The notes under the pieces are model-generated. The model saw only the letters and a list, made by a program, of their open reading frames with translations. It searched no databases and was not told the DNA's origin. A stretch of 64,000 nucleotides of DNA, taken from Bacteroidota bacterium. Lineage in GTDB: Bacteria > Bacteroidota > Bacteroidia > AKYH767-A > OLB10. The stretch covers positions 1-64,000 of the forward strand of contig JADJPB010000001.1 of assembly GCA_016713445.1 (NCBI GenBank), read 5' to 3'. Position 1 is the first letter of the stretch; each line of letters begins with the position of its first letter. The translations under genes were made by a program, and so were the position numbers. This document shows, piece after piece, positions 10,527 to 21,196 of this stretch.

Positions 10527-11036
10527 ATGAAAATTGCACTTAAGTACGCATTAATATACAGCGGTATTAACATTGTTTGGGGACTATTCATGTTCGTTAC
10601 CGACCTTACCCGGTCAGATATGAGTTGGGTGTTTAATATCTTAAGTATGATCATTCCAATTGTTTGTATTGTTTTAGCAACGAAGGAATATAAGGCAACT
10701 ATTGGAAATGGTTGGATGAAGTTCTCGGATGTATTTAAACAAGCTTTGATAATATTCGTAATTGGTGGAATTATTACTGCAGCCTATACCGTATTGTACG
10801 TTACTGTTATTGACCCAGAATTCATGACTTACATCCAAGAAAAACAAATGACTAAAATGTTGGAGATGGGAATGCCTGAAGAACAAATTGAAATAGCGCT
10901 GAATCAAAGTGCCAAGTTTCAAACACCATTCTGGATGTTTACATGGACATTACTTGGCTCAATGCTCATTGGAACTTTGATTTCTCTTATTATGGCAGCG
11001 GTATTAAAAAAACCTAACCCAGAAGAAATTTCTTGA
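10527..11036 (+). CDS. DUF4199 family membrane protein
   Basis: Small integral membrane protein of 169 residues with about four transmembrane segments (roughly residues 4-27, 35-52, 69-95 and 140-160) and a polar loop around residues 105-130 (MEMGMPEEQIEIAL). The N-terminal pattern KYALIYSGINIVWG and the GNGWMKFSDVFKQAL segment match DUF4199, which is widespread in Bacteroidota and has no assigned function. It diverges from the protease gene and is followed by long palindromes. Intact. Confidence 0.8.
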   Translation: MKIALKYALIYSGINIVWGLFMFVTDLTRSDMSWVFNILSMIIPIVCIVLATKEYKATIGNGWMKFSDVFKQALIIFVIGGIITAAYTVLYVTVIDPEFMTYIQEKQMTKMLEMGMPEEQIEIALNQSAKFQTPFWMFTWTLLGSMLIGTLISLIMAAVLKKPNPEEIS

Positions 11037-11093
11037 GTAGGGCTCAATAAATAAATAAACCATCTTGATGGTCACAATTTATTTGCTAATGTC

Positions 11094-11147
11094 CTAGTTG
11101 AGACAAGGCATGCCTAGTTGAGACAAGGCATGCCTTGTCTCAACTAG
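11094..11147. repeat. 34-bp perfect palindrome with an extra direct copy of its left arm
   Basis: Positions 11114-11147 are a perfect palindrome with 17-bp arms and no loop; the left arm is CTAGTTGAGACAAGGCA. The same sequence occurs once more directly upstream at 11094-11113. No T-run follows, so a simple terminator is unlikely. The GTTGnGAC core recurs in the palindrome at 33468-33495, suggesting a REP-like family. Confidence 0.8.
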
Positions 11148-11168
11148 TTTATTCTCTCTTTAAATATT

Positions 11169-11211
11169 ACGCCGTCGTAGAAGCAGGTATTACCTTCTTC
11201 TACGACGGCGT
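11169..11211. repeat. Inverted repeat, 15-bp perfect arms, 13-nt loop
   Basis: Arms ACGCCGTCGTAGAAG (11169-11183) and its reverse complement (11197-11211) are perfect. The hairpin is GC-richer than its surroundings and lacks a following U-run. It lies 22 bp from the previous palindrome, so the pair may form one extragenic element. Confidence 0.75.
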
Positions 11212-11394
11212 GTTTGAAAATTCAATGGATTTTTTTCAATAATATCCTTGCCAAAAAAAATTATTAAGTATGAAATTATTTTAAACTCGATTATTTGAAG
11301 GAACAGGTAACCCGGATAAATTATCTAAATGATATTCAATCAAATTTTAATCACTGATTCACTGCACTCTAGTAAAGAGTAAAAGATCAATTTC

Positions 11395-12623
11395 CTATAA
11401 ACCTTCTATTGTTCTTTTAATAATAGAACTACATTCTAATAGTTGTTCTTCATTGATGACAAGCGGTGGTGCAAATCGAATAATATCGCCATGCGTAGGT
11501 TTGGCTAAGAGTCCATTCTCTTTTAACTTAAGGCAAACTTCTGAAGCGCTTACACCATCTTTTTCTTGAATAATCACAGCGTTAAACAATCCCTTTCCGC
11601 GAATAAGTTGAATGCGGTCTGATTTTATTTTTCTCATTTCGCTGCGGAATATTTCGCCGAGAACTTCAGCGTTATCAGCTAATTTTTCATCTAAAACTAC
11701 TTGCATAGCAGTCATGGCTACTTTACATGCTAGTGGATTTCCACCATAGGTAGATCCATGTTCACCAGGCTTAATGGTGAGCATAATTTCATCGTTTGCC
11801 AGTACTGCAGACACCGGTAATACGCCTCCGGATAAGGCTTTTCCTAAAATTAAAATATCGGGTTTTACTCCTTCGTGATCACAAGCTAACATTTTTCCGG
11901 TACGCGCTATTCCTGTTTGTACTTCATCTGCGATGAATAAAACATTTTTTTCTTTACACAATGCACTTACTTTTTTCAAATAACCATCATCCGGAACAAC
12001 AACTCCGGCTTCACCCTGTATCGGTTCTACCATAAAAGCAACAACATTCGAATCCTCAAATGCTTTTCTAATGCGGGAATATCATGGTAAGGAACAATTT
12101 CGAAACCGGGCATGTATGGACCAAATCCAGTATAACTCGTTGGATCGGTACTCGCAGAGATAGCTGATAATGTTCTTCCCCAAAAATTTCCTTCTGCAAA
12201 AATTATTTTCGCATCATGTTTTTTAACTCCCTTCACATCATAGCCCCAACGACGTGCTAATTTAATAGCAGTTTCTCCACCTTCTACTCCAGTATTCATG
12301 GGCAAGAGTTTATCAAATCCAAATAGTCTCGTCATGAATTCTTCGTATTCACCTAACACATCATTGTGAAACGCACGAGAAGTTAACGTAAGCTTTGTCG
12401 CTTGATCAATTAACGCTTGAATGATTCGAGGATGGCAATGCCCTTGATTTACGGCGGAGTATGCAGCTAAAAAATCGTAATATTTTTTTCCTTCAACATC
12501 CCATAAAAACACACCTTCTCCTCTACTGATAACCACAGGTAAAGGATGATAATTATGAGCACCGTATTTGTTTTCCAGTTCAATGGCTTGCTCTGTAGTA
12601 AGGGTAGAAGGTTCGAATCGCAT
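11395..12623 (-). CDS. rocD: Ornithine aminotransferase (one frameshift)
   Basis: PLP-dependent class III aminotransferase, about 409 residues, converting ornithine and 2-oxoglutarate to glutamate semialdehyde and glutamate. The start ELENKYGAHNYHPLPVV is diagnostic of ornithine--oxo-acid transaminase. ADEVQTGIARTGK carries the aspartate that contacts the pyridine nitrogen, and ILGKALSGG carries the Schiff-base lysine. The frame breaks near 12057, where one A is missing from a run; restoring it reads IPALEKAFEDSNVVAFMVEP across the break. There is no arginase or proline gene beside it. A perfect TACCTTTG element lies 17 bp upstream of the ATG. Confidence 0.92.
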
Positions 12624-12640
12624 ATTTTTTTGTATGACGG

Positions 12641-12648
12641 CAAAGGTA
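12641..12648 (-). promoter_or_regulatory. Putative -7 promoter element for rocD
   Basis: The minus strand reads TACCTTTG (TAnnTTTG). A possible -33 ATTG lies about 20 bp further upstream, near 12669-12672. Confidence 0.5.
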
Positions 12649-12690
12649 AGGAATCAAGTATCGTGAACCAATCAATAAGTTGGTTAAAAT

Positions 12691-15079
12691 CTATCTCAAA
12701 AGTGTTACCGTACCCATTTTTTCAAAAGAGTCGTCAGCGTTAAAACCATAGAATTTTATTTTAAATAAATATACGCCTTGCTGACATTCTTCGCCGTTGT
12801 GTTTTCCATCCCATGTATTGGTTAAACTTGTGGTTGAAAATACTTTTTGACCCCAGCGATTAAATACAATAAGTTCAAATGATTTCACAAAGGAAAATGC
12901 AGGTCCCCAAGTATTATTGTAGGCATCTCCATTGGGTGAAAAAGCGCTGGGAAGGTAGAGTAGTGGGGGTTGAACTAATTCTACTTCGTTGGCTAAACTG
13001 GTTCCATTGTTTCCTCCTAGTCCTTCTGTAGCCTGAATTTTGTAATAATGCCCCCCGCCTTTCAACGGAATGTTTTTATCCTCAAAAAATCGAGAAGTAG
13101 GAAGGAGCTCAATATAAGGGATGAATGAAGCGTTGATATTGCTTTCGGATTCTGTTCTGCTTAATTCATATTTCACAACATTTCCTTTCCACTGAATATA
13201 TTCGTTCCATTGAAGTCGATTGGTGAACTGCGCGCTTTCTCCCTCGAGTAAGATGGTGCAAGCTTCGTTGCTGTATGCACTTTCGTTCTCGCAAAAATCA
13301 AAATTTTTCATTCGGTAGCAATATGAATAGTTAGCCGTAAATACATCCGCATCAACCCAATAATAGTTTGAATAATTTTGAAGTCGTGCTACTTCCTGAT
13401 AATTAGAATTTGGTTGGTTGATTCGTTTTTCAATCACATAAGTTCCATATTCCCCGTCAGGAAAATCTTCCCATTTCAACGTAACTTGATTTTCTCTAGT
13501 CACACTCACACTTTCGATGTAATTAACGGTTTCATTAATTTGTGTGATGCTACAAAGTGTGTCCGAGTGAAAACTTTCTACGCCGCAACTGTTGGTGGCG
13601 ACGATGTAGTAACAATAATCAATGCCCGCAGGATTAGAGGCAGAGGAATCAATAAAAGTAAATTGTGCAGGGTCTTCAACAGATTGTATCAATTGGAAGT
13701 TGCTACCTTGTGTACTTCGGAATAATTGGAAGTTTGAAAAATACCGTGGTATAATTTCCGGTTGTGGATTTTTATTGACCTTTACCAATGTGTTTTGTAA
13801 CTCTAAGCAAAGCAAGTTTGGTTTTTCAATGACTGGGACAGGTTTTACTAAGATGGTCACTTTTCCGAGTGAAGTCAGCGGTAAAGGGCAGCCATTGTCG
13901 GTTATTTCATATTGAACTTTGTAAACAGAATCACGAGTTTGGTGGCACTGCGTGTACCAACAAAAACTTACACGTAACGAGTCGATGCCACTAGTATCGC
14001 TTGTTACCGCGTAAGGTCCGAGCAAACCAGGAGCTGGAGATTGACTAAATACATCGCCTTTGTAAACTAAATATAAAGAATCTCCATCCGCATCTTTAGC
14101 AACAGCATCGAAGCAGAGGGTATCGGTTGCGTAAATTTCGTAATGGGCATTTTTAACGGATGCAGAAAGATTGGGTTGTGCGTTTCCTTCACAAAGTAAA
14201 ACGGTGAATTCGATTTCTCTCCTGACAAGCCCGATGAGTGGTCCATTTCTGTATTCATAGATATTTACGGCCATAGCAAAGAATCCAGGCACATCAGGTA
14301 CTCCTTCTACAATTCCCGTTTCGGAGTCCATCACCAAGGGTACCGCACTGCCACAAACGTTCATGGTGCTAAAGCCAAAGTCCCAAGTGGAATTAATATA
14401 AGGACCTGGTTGGGGTATTAAATTTTGTCCGCCTGGGGAGTTCAAATAGCTGAATGGGTTTGGACTCTGATTACTTGTATTTCCTCCCGCAAGTGGAGTG
14501 CTCATTTTCATAAACAAGAGAATCTCCTTCCAAATCATTCGCTTGAAAACTAAAACGAAAAAGCTGTCCAACACAAGTATATGGGAGGGGTGGGCTATTA
14601 AATGTCGGACTCGAATTCATAAGTACCGGATCTGCCATCTCATGATAGAATGCCATTCCTGTTTGATTGGGAGTTTGAAGATTGATGATGGTGCTATTTC
14701 TGCAACATCGTTCCCACACTAAATAATATCCTCCCGACCCAACAGGAAGTTGAATGTTTCGAATGTAGGTTCCCGTTTGCATGCAAATTTGGGGTGGCTG
14801 GACACATCCGATTCCAGAATACTCGAGTGGGACAACATTGGTTAAATCAACATGAAAAGAATCTTGTAGAATACTGCCATTGAGTGTGTAAGCAGCAATG
14901 ATAATTGTCGGATCAAAGTAAGCGGCATTGGGATTAGAGCAATCTCTATATAAAGTCAGCTTTATTTCAAAGGTGTTTCCAAACAACCACTTTGACGTTA
15001 GATCGCCTCCTGCAATATGGAATGCGCTTACCCAATTTGCTGCAAAAAGAAAAATAAATACAAGTAGCTTTCGTTTCAT
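12691..15079 (-). CDS. T9SS type B cargo protein with gliding motility-associated C-terminal domain (one frameshift)
   Basis: Large secreted protein of about 795 residues. The ATG at 15079 gives signal peptide MKRKLLVFIFLFAANWVSA. The N-terminal part (FHIAGGDLTSKW, then YLVWERCCRN) matches a domain common in large Bacteroidota adhesin-like proteins; fibronectin-type strands follow. The C-terminus (PSAFSPNGDAYNNTWGP, VFNRWGQKVF, WDGKHNGEECQQGVYLF) is the gliding motility-associated/type B sorting domain recognised by the T9SS. The frame is split near 14508 by one extra A; removing it reads DSLVYEMSTPLAGGNTSN. A TAACTTTG element sits at 15095-15102. The protein probably acts at the surface; exact role unknown. 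Confidence 0.85.
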
Positions 15080-15094
15080 CGGCCTGAGACTCTT

Positions 15095-15102
15095 CAAAGT
15101 TA
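15095..15102 (-). promoter_or_regulatory. Putative -7 promoter element for the type B cargo gene
   Basis: The minus strand reads TAACTTTG, 15 bp upstream of the ATG at 15079, which supports that start over the upstream TTG. Confidence 0.5.
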
Positions 15103-15174
15103 TCTAAATTTGCAAACTAATTAGCTAATGAATTGTATCTCTTTTGTAAAAGGACGGTTTTTTAGCGGTAAACG

Positions 15175-16573
15175 TTGCATATTTTGAAAGGAAAGATTCT
15201 TACTGACTTAGAAGTGATTGAAATGGCTGACGAGGGCAAAGCGATGGCTAAGCACGAGGGCATGGTGGTTTTTATTGATAAAGCTGTCCCTGGTGATATT
15301 GTGGACGTGTTTATTAAGAAAAAGCGAAAGTCATACATCGAGGCCGAAGTGTCACAAGTAAAGAAACCTTCTTCCTTAAGAAAAGAGCCTTTTTGTGAAC
15401 ATTTTGGTACATGTGGGGGATGTAAATGGCAGTACCTGGATTATTCGAGTCAGCTTTCCTTTAAGGAAAAACAAGTGAAAGATGCGTTAGAACGAATTGG
15501 GAAATTTGAGAATGTCAATTTGATTCCTATTCTCGGCTCATCTATCACGAAGCATTATCGCAATAAATTGGATTTTTCATTTGCCGATCGAAAATGGCTG
15601 AACTACGAAGAGTTTTCTGCATCGAATGATATTGCCGGCCCAGGATTGGGATTTCATATTGCTGGTAAATTTGATAAAGTGTTGGATATAGAAAACTGTT
15701 ATTTGCAGCCCGAACCTTCCAACGCAATTCGATTGGCAGTGCGTGAGTATTGTCTAACGCATGAAATGCCATTCATGAACATACGTCATAAGAATGGGAT
15801 GATGCGCGGACTCATCATTCGAAATTCACTCGCTGGTGGATTAATGGTGATTGTGATGGTATATCAGAATGATCAAGAGAAGTTAGAGGGATTGTTAAAA
15901 CATATCGAGCAAAATTTTCCTCAAATTACTTCGTTGCTTTATGTAATCAATCCAAAAGGAAATGATACATTTCACGATTTGGAGGTACAAGTATGGTCGG
16001 GATTACCTTATATCACCGAGGAAATGGAAGGGTTACAATTTCGAATTGGGCCAAAATCTTTTTCAGACGAATCCTACGCAAACATTGGAGTTGTATAAAT
16101 TAGCCCGTGAATTTGCTGCCATTAAAAAGACGGATATAGTTTACGATCTTTATACAGGAACGGGAACGATTGCTTTATTCGTTGCTTCATTGGCAAAGAA
16201 GGTTGTAGGAGTCGAATATGTGAAGGAGTCTATTGAAAATGCTAATCTAAATGCAGCTTTAAATAAAATTGATAATACAGTTTTTTTTGCAGGTGATATG
16301 AAAGATTTGTTGAGCGAGGAATTGTTCAGCCAGGAAGGAAATCCCGATGTAATCATTACGGATCCCCCTCGATCTGGAATGCATGAAGATGTAGTTACTG
16401 CATTGCTGAAAAGTAATTGCCCGCGCATTGTGTATGTGAGTTGTAATCCCGGAACACAAGCTCGTGATTTGTTGATGCTTTCCGAAAAGTATAACTTGGT
16501 AAAAGTGCAAGCTGTCGATATGTTTCCGCATACTGCACATGTGGAGAGTGTAGCATTGTTGGAATTGAAGTAG
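15175..16573 (+). CDS. rlmD: RlmD/RumA-type 23S rRNA (uracil-C5)-methyltransferase (one frameshift)
   Basis: SAM-dependent tRNA/rRNA m5U methyltransferase, about 465 residues. The N-terminal TRAM domain covers about residues 3-60 (MADEGKAMAKHEGMVVFID). The cysteines CEHFGTCGGCKW form the iron-sulphur site of the RlmD/RumA group. The C-terminal Rossmann part shows DLYTGTGTIALF, the DPPRSG motif and YVSCNPGTQARDL with the catalytic cysteine. The frame breaks near 16060, where one T is missing; with it the protein reads GPKSFFQTNPTQTLELY. There is no ATG at the 5' end: the frame opens after a TAA at 15169-15171 and the first start-like codon is TTG at 15175, so the start is uncertain or a further indel hides it. 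The choice between RlmD and another m5U enzyme is inference. Confidence 0.85.
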
Positions 16574-16760
16574 GGGAATTGCAATTTTCTTGCTTTGCTC
16601 TTTAAGATGTTTGCTTTAGTTGGAATTAGGATTTGTTTCGGTTTGTTAATTGTTTATTTAAGTTGCTTTTTTTTACGATTCGGAGCAACATTAACATAGT
16701 TTACTGTGAATCGCTTTTCTTTGCATTACTAAAAGCGATTTGAATTAAGTATAAGATTAA
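16574..16760. other. Intergenic spacer upstream of the TonB receptor
   Basis: AT-rich with no hairpin or open frame of note. It must carry the receptor promoter, but I find no convincing TAnnTTTG. Confidence 0.35.
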
Positions 16761-19116
16761 ATGAAAAAAAGTACTTTTAATTTTTTGCGTTTTAACGCAT
16801 TTTGCATTCCATTCCAATGCACAAGTACCAACCCAAATTATTCGTGGTGTCGTGGTAGATGAAATCACACAATCCACCTTGCCGGGAGCCACAGTAGTGG
16901 TAGCAGATTTGGATCCAGTCATGGGCGTAAATGCAGATATGAATGGAACTTTTCGTTTGGATAAAGTGCCCGTTGGATATCATACGATCAAAGTAGTGAT
17001 GATGGGGTATGAAGATTTAGTGCGACCGAATGTGTTGTTAAATTCAGGAAAGGAATTAGTGTTAATGCTCGCCCTTCGAGAGAAATTGGTTCAAGTAAAG
17101 GAAGTGACGATCACCGCTGAATTGGAAAAACAAAAGGCGATAAACGAAATGTCGTTGGTGAGTACGCGCACTTTTTCGGTGGAAGAAACTCAAAAATTTG
17201 CAGCCGCCGTCAATGATCCAGCTCGGATGGTAAGTTCCTTTGCGGGTGTATTGAGTACCGACGATGGTAATAATAATGTTTCTATTCGCGGAAACTCGCC
17301 CAACGGACTTCAATGGCGCATGGAAGGAGTTGAGATTCCAAGTCCTAACCACTTCGCATTTCCTGGAACTGCAGGCGGTGGTGTTTCGATTCTTAGTGCG
17401 CAGTTATTATCTAATTCCGATTTTTTAACTGGTGCTTTTAATGCAGAATATGGAAATGCACTCAGCGGAGTCTTTGATTTGAAGTTGAGAAAAGGGAATA
17501 ATGAAAAAAATGAATTTACGTTTCAAGCTAATTTATTGGGATTGGATGTTGCTACAGAAGGACCATTTAGTAAAAATTATAATGGGTCTTATTTAATTAA
17601 TTATCGATACAGCACATTGACGATGATTACGAAATTTCTTGATTTAGGGGATGCAATTACTGATTTTCAAGATTTATCATTTAATTTATTTCTTCCAACT
17701 AATAAGTTCGGTCAATTTACCATATTTGGATTTGGTGGATTAAGTAGTCAGGATTATGAAGCGACAAAAGATTCTTCTAAATGGGAAGAAGAATATGAAA
17801 GATTTACTAGTGATTTTGTTTCCAACACCGGCGCTGTTGGTATTACTCATAGTCTGAGATTAAGCAAGAAGTTGTTCTTGCGTACAGCAGTAGTTACCTC
17901 CAAATTCGAAAACAAGTATAAGGAAAAACGTTTGAGTGATTTCTACGAATTTGAAAACAGAGAAGACTCAAAAACAGTAAACGACCGGTATTTAATTTCA
18001 ACAAATTTGAATTATAAAGTGAATGCTCGAAACGTTATTAAGTCTGGAATAGTTTTGTCAGCCCTGAAATATTCTATTTATGAGAATAGTTTTGATGCGG
18101 AAGTGGATAGTATGGTGACTTCTTTAGATATTGTTAATTCAACAAATTCTATCCAAGCTTATTCAACCTGGATGAATCGAGTTACTAAAAAGTTGACATC
18201 GCAAGTTGGAATTCATTACATCGGATTAGCTCTAAATAATTCATTTTCTATTGAGCCTAGAGTTTCATTTAGCTATGATCTTTCGGAGCAAAATACACTT
18301 TCGATTGGGTATGGTTTGCATAGTCAGATTCAACCACTTGGTATTTATTTCGCAGAGGCAATGGATAGTTCGGGAAATATTTACCGTCCGAATGAGAAGT
18401 TGGAATTAACTAAGTCGCATCATTTCGTTTTTGGATATAATCAATTTTTGAAACCTTGGTTGCATTTTAAGGTTGAATTGTATTACCAGTATTTATTCGA
18501 TGTACCTATCAGTACCGATACATCCAATTCTTTTAGTGTACTTAACTTAAGAGATGGATATTATCCTGAAGCATTGACCAATGATGGGTTGGGAAATAAT
18601 TATGGTTTAGAATTAAGTATTGAACAATTTATTCATCATGATCTTTATTTTTTATTTTCTTCGTCCATTTACGAATCTAAGTACAGAGATAATGTTGGAA
18701 AATGGAGAAATACATTGTACAATGGTAATTACACTTTTACTTTTACTGGAGGAAAGGAAATTACGACAGGAAGTAAGTTTAAAAATCGAATTATTGGTTT
18801 GAATATTAAAGTGATTTATGCTGGCGGGCTTCGAACTACACCCATCGATGTAGAGAAATCGATGGCAGAAGAAAGTACTTATTATTTTGAGAAGCAAGCT
18901 TTCACAGGGCAAAACCCTGCTTATTTTAGAACGGATATTAGGATTAGCATGAAACGTAATCGACCTAAAGCAACTCATATACTTTCTTTGGATGTACAAA
19001 ATGTAACGAATCAAATGAATGTTTTTGGTGATTATTTTGATGTGAAAAGTGGAAAAGTGAAAACATATTATCAAACACCACTGATTCCTATTCTCGGGTA
19101 TCGAATTGAGTTTTAA
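16761..19116 (+). CDS. TonB-dependent outer-membrane receptor with carboxypeptidase-regulatory-like head (one frameshift at the start)
   Basis: Outer-membrane transporter of about 785 residues. The ATG at 16761 is followed by a run of seven As. Read with six As, the leader is MKKVLLIFCVLTHFAFHSNA, a good signal peptide; as written the frame is lost and only resumes at VDEITQ. The mature protein starts with a CarboxypepD_reg-like domain (VVDEITQSTLPGATVVV, GTFRLDKVPVGYHTIKV). A plug follows (SIRGNSPNGLQWRMEGVEIP, AFNAEYGNALSGVFDLKLR), then a 22-strand-type barrel ending in aromatic YRIEF, the usual outer-membrane C-terminus. There is no SusD partner, so it is not a SusCD pair. The ligand cannot be inferred. 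Confidence 0.85.
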
Positions 19117-19187
19117 AGTGAGTAGTATTTTTGATGTTAATGTATTTTCAAAATGAAAATTTCTCCTTTTTTTGAGTTGATTTTTTT

Positions 19188-19342
19188 ACCACGGAGGAGC
19201 GGAGGTGCACAGAGAATCACTGTGGGATATCCGTGGGAAATGGAGAATTAAGTTTTGCAATGTATACTTTAGCTTATTGATGAGTGGCATTTAGAGCTAG
19301 CATTTCTCCGTGTTCCTCCGTAACTCCGTAACTCTGTGGTTA
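19188..19342. repeat. MITE-like element with imperfect terminal inverted repeats
   Basis: The left end (19188-19216) is TACCACGGAGGAGCGGAGG followed by TGCACAGAG. The right end (19305-19342), reverse-complemented, starts TAACCACAGAGTTACGGAG. The ends share the ACCACrGAG...GGAG pattern. About 100 bp between them carries no gene. Similar accacagag-type repeats occur between genes in many bacteria. No transposase is nearby and no clear target duplication is visible. Confidence 0.5.
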
Positions 19343-19413
19343 ATGTTGCAACTATTAATCAAGAGACCATTTTATTTGTAATGTTAGCACCTAAATTCGA
19401 TACTTACAAACAC

Positions 19414-19440
19414 AAAAAAAGGGAGCGATTAACTCCCTTC
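19414..19440 (-). terminator. Rho-independent terminator of lpdA
   Basis: On the minus strand the stem AGGGAG / CTCCCT with a 7-nt loop is followed by a T-run. It lies just past the lpdA stop. Confidence 0.8.
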
Positions 19441-19462
19441 TATTTTTAATATCATTATTTAT

Positions 19463-20850
19463 TTACATGTGTATCACTTCGCCATAGGCATCGGCAGCAG
19501 CTTCCATAATAGCTTCGCTCATCGTCGGATGCGGATGAATGGATTTGATGATTTCGTGTCCTGTCGTTTCTAAATTACGGGCTACAACTACTTCTGCAAT
19601 CATTTCCGTTACGTTCATTCCAATCATATGTGCACCTAACCACTCACCATATTTAGCATCAAAAATAACTTTTACAAATCCATCACTAGCACCAGCGGCT
19701 TTTGCTTTTCCACTTGCAGAAAATGGGAACTTCCCAACTTTGATTTCAATACCGGCCTCTTTTGCTGCTTTTTCTGTCATTCCAACAGAAGCAATTTCTG
19801 GAGAGCAATAAGTGCATCCTGGTATGTTTCCGTAATTGATAGGATGTACAAGTAGACCTGCAATTTTTTCAACGCATAAGATTCCTTCAGACGAAGCAAC
19901 GTGTGCTAGAGCCGGACCTTTTACAATATCTCCAATCGCATAAACACCTGGAATATTTGTTTGGTAATAATCGTTTACTAAAACTTTTCCTTTGTCCGTG
20001 ATAACACCTACCTCTTCCAATCCAATATTTTCAATGTTTGGAGTGATACCTACGGCAGATAAAACAATATCGCATTCAATAATTTCTTCTCCTTTTTTTG
20101 TTTTTACTTTCACTTTGCATCCGGCTCCAGATGTGTCTACGCTTTCAACACTGGATTCGGTCATGATGCTTATTCCTGATTTCTTAAAAGAGCGCGCTAA
20201 TTGCTTCGATACATCTTCGTCTTCTACAGGAACAATATTAGACATAAATTCAACGATGGTCACTTTTGTGCCCATGCTATTGTAAAAATAAGCGAACTCA
20301 CATCCAATAGCTCCTGAACCCACAATTACCATAGACTTAGGTTGCGATGGTAACGACATTGCCTCACGATATCCTATTACTTTTTTCCATCTTGCTCTAA
20401 TCCGGGTAAAATCCTGCTTCGTGCACCCGTAGCCAAAATAATATGTTGTGCTTCGTAAACGGTAGTGGTTCCATCTGCTCCGGTTACTTCAACTTTTTTA
20501 CCTTGTTTAATTTTACCATAACCATTGAGGACATCAATTTTATTTTTTTTCAATAAAAATTGAATTCCTTTGCTCATTCCATCGGCAACGTCACGACTTC
20601 TTCCAATCACTTTATTAAAATCAGCATTGTATTCATTTACGGTGATTCCATAATCACTTGCATGCTTTAAGTATTCAAAAACTTGTGCACTTTTTAATAA
20701 TGCTTTGGTTGGAATACATCCCCAATTAAGGCAAATACCACCTAGAGATTCTTTTTCAACTATAGCTGTTTTTAATCCAAGCTGTGAAGCTCTAATGGCA
20801 GCAACATAACCGCCAGGACCACTTCCTACTACTATCAAATCGTATTGCAT
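19463..20850 (-). CDS. lpdA: Dihydrolipoyl dehydrogenase, E3 component (one frameshift)
   Basis: FAD disulfide oxidoreductase of about 463 residues that reoxidises dihydrolipoamide in 2-oxoacid dehydrogenase complexes and the glycine cleavage system. N-terminal FAD motif GSGPGGYVAAIRA; redox-active pair GGICLNWGCIPTKA; NAD motif VIVGSGAIGCEFA; C-terminal HPHPTMSEAIMEAA with the catalytic His-Glu. The frame stops at 20377 because one A is lost from a run; restoring it reads QDGKKVIGYREAMSLPSQP. Otherwise full length. The fused E1 gene at 61642 could use this E3, but the genes are 41 kb apart. Confidence 0.95.
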
Positions 20851-20873
20851 ATGAAGATATTCTTTTGAGAGGG

Positions 20874-20881
20874 CAAAGTTA
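20874..20881 (-). promoter_or_regulatory. Putative -7 promoter element for lpdA
   Basis: The minus strand reads TAACTTTG (TAnnTTTG), 23 bp before the ATG. Confidence 0.5.
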
Positions 20882-21196
20882 ACCTCATTTTATGCAATAA
20901 AAAATTCTAAGGTGGAATTGGCATTTTCTCGTGTAAAACGCTAAGCAGAATAGGTTAATCCTGACAAAACTAAGTTTTGTGTCAGCCCGAAGGGGAAATT
21001 ACGCTTTAGTATAATTTAGATTGTATCATTTAATAACATTGACTAAAAAGTGCTGATTGTCAATATTTAAAAGCTTAAATCAAGACGGGGTCCCTAAATT
21101 TTCCTTTTTCTTCTCAGGATGAGTCAAGTAGGAATCCGTAAATAGAGGTTGCAAACTCGATGGGTGGAATGTTTTAGATTTGCAGTAACTACTACT
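20882..21196. other. Divergent intergenic region lpdA / M61 peptidase
   Basis: About 315 bp with no convincing gene. It contains an imperfect inverted repeat near 20960-20985 (TGACAAAACT / AGTTTTGTGTCA). Otherwise I see nothing structured. Confidence 0.4.

Noticed and set aside
11114..11147. 34-bp palindrome as an ordinary terminator
   Set aside because: No loop and no following T-run; real terminators in this window (42919, 44145, 58697) have both.
16761..19116. SusC of a polysaccharide utilisation locus with the GH31 gene
   Set aside because: No SusD follows, and the GH31 gene is 40 kb away and lacks a signal peptide.
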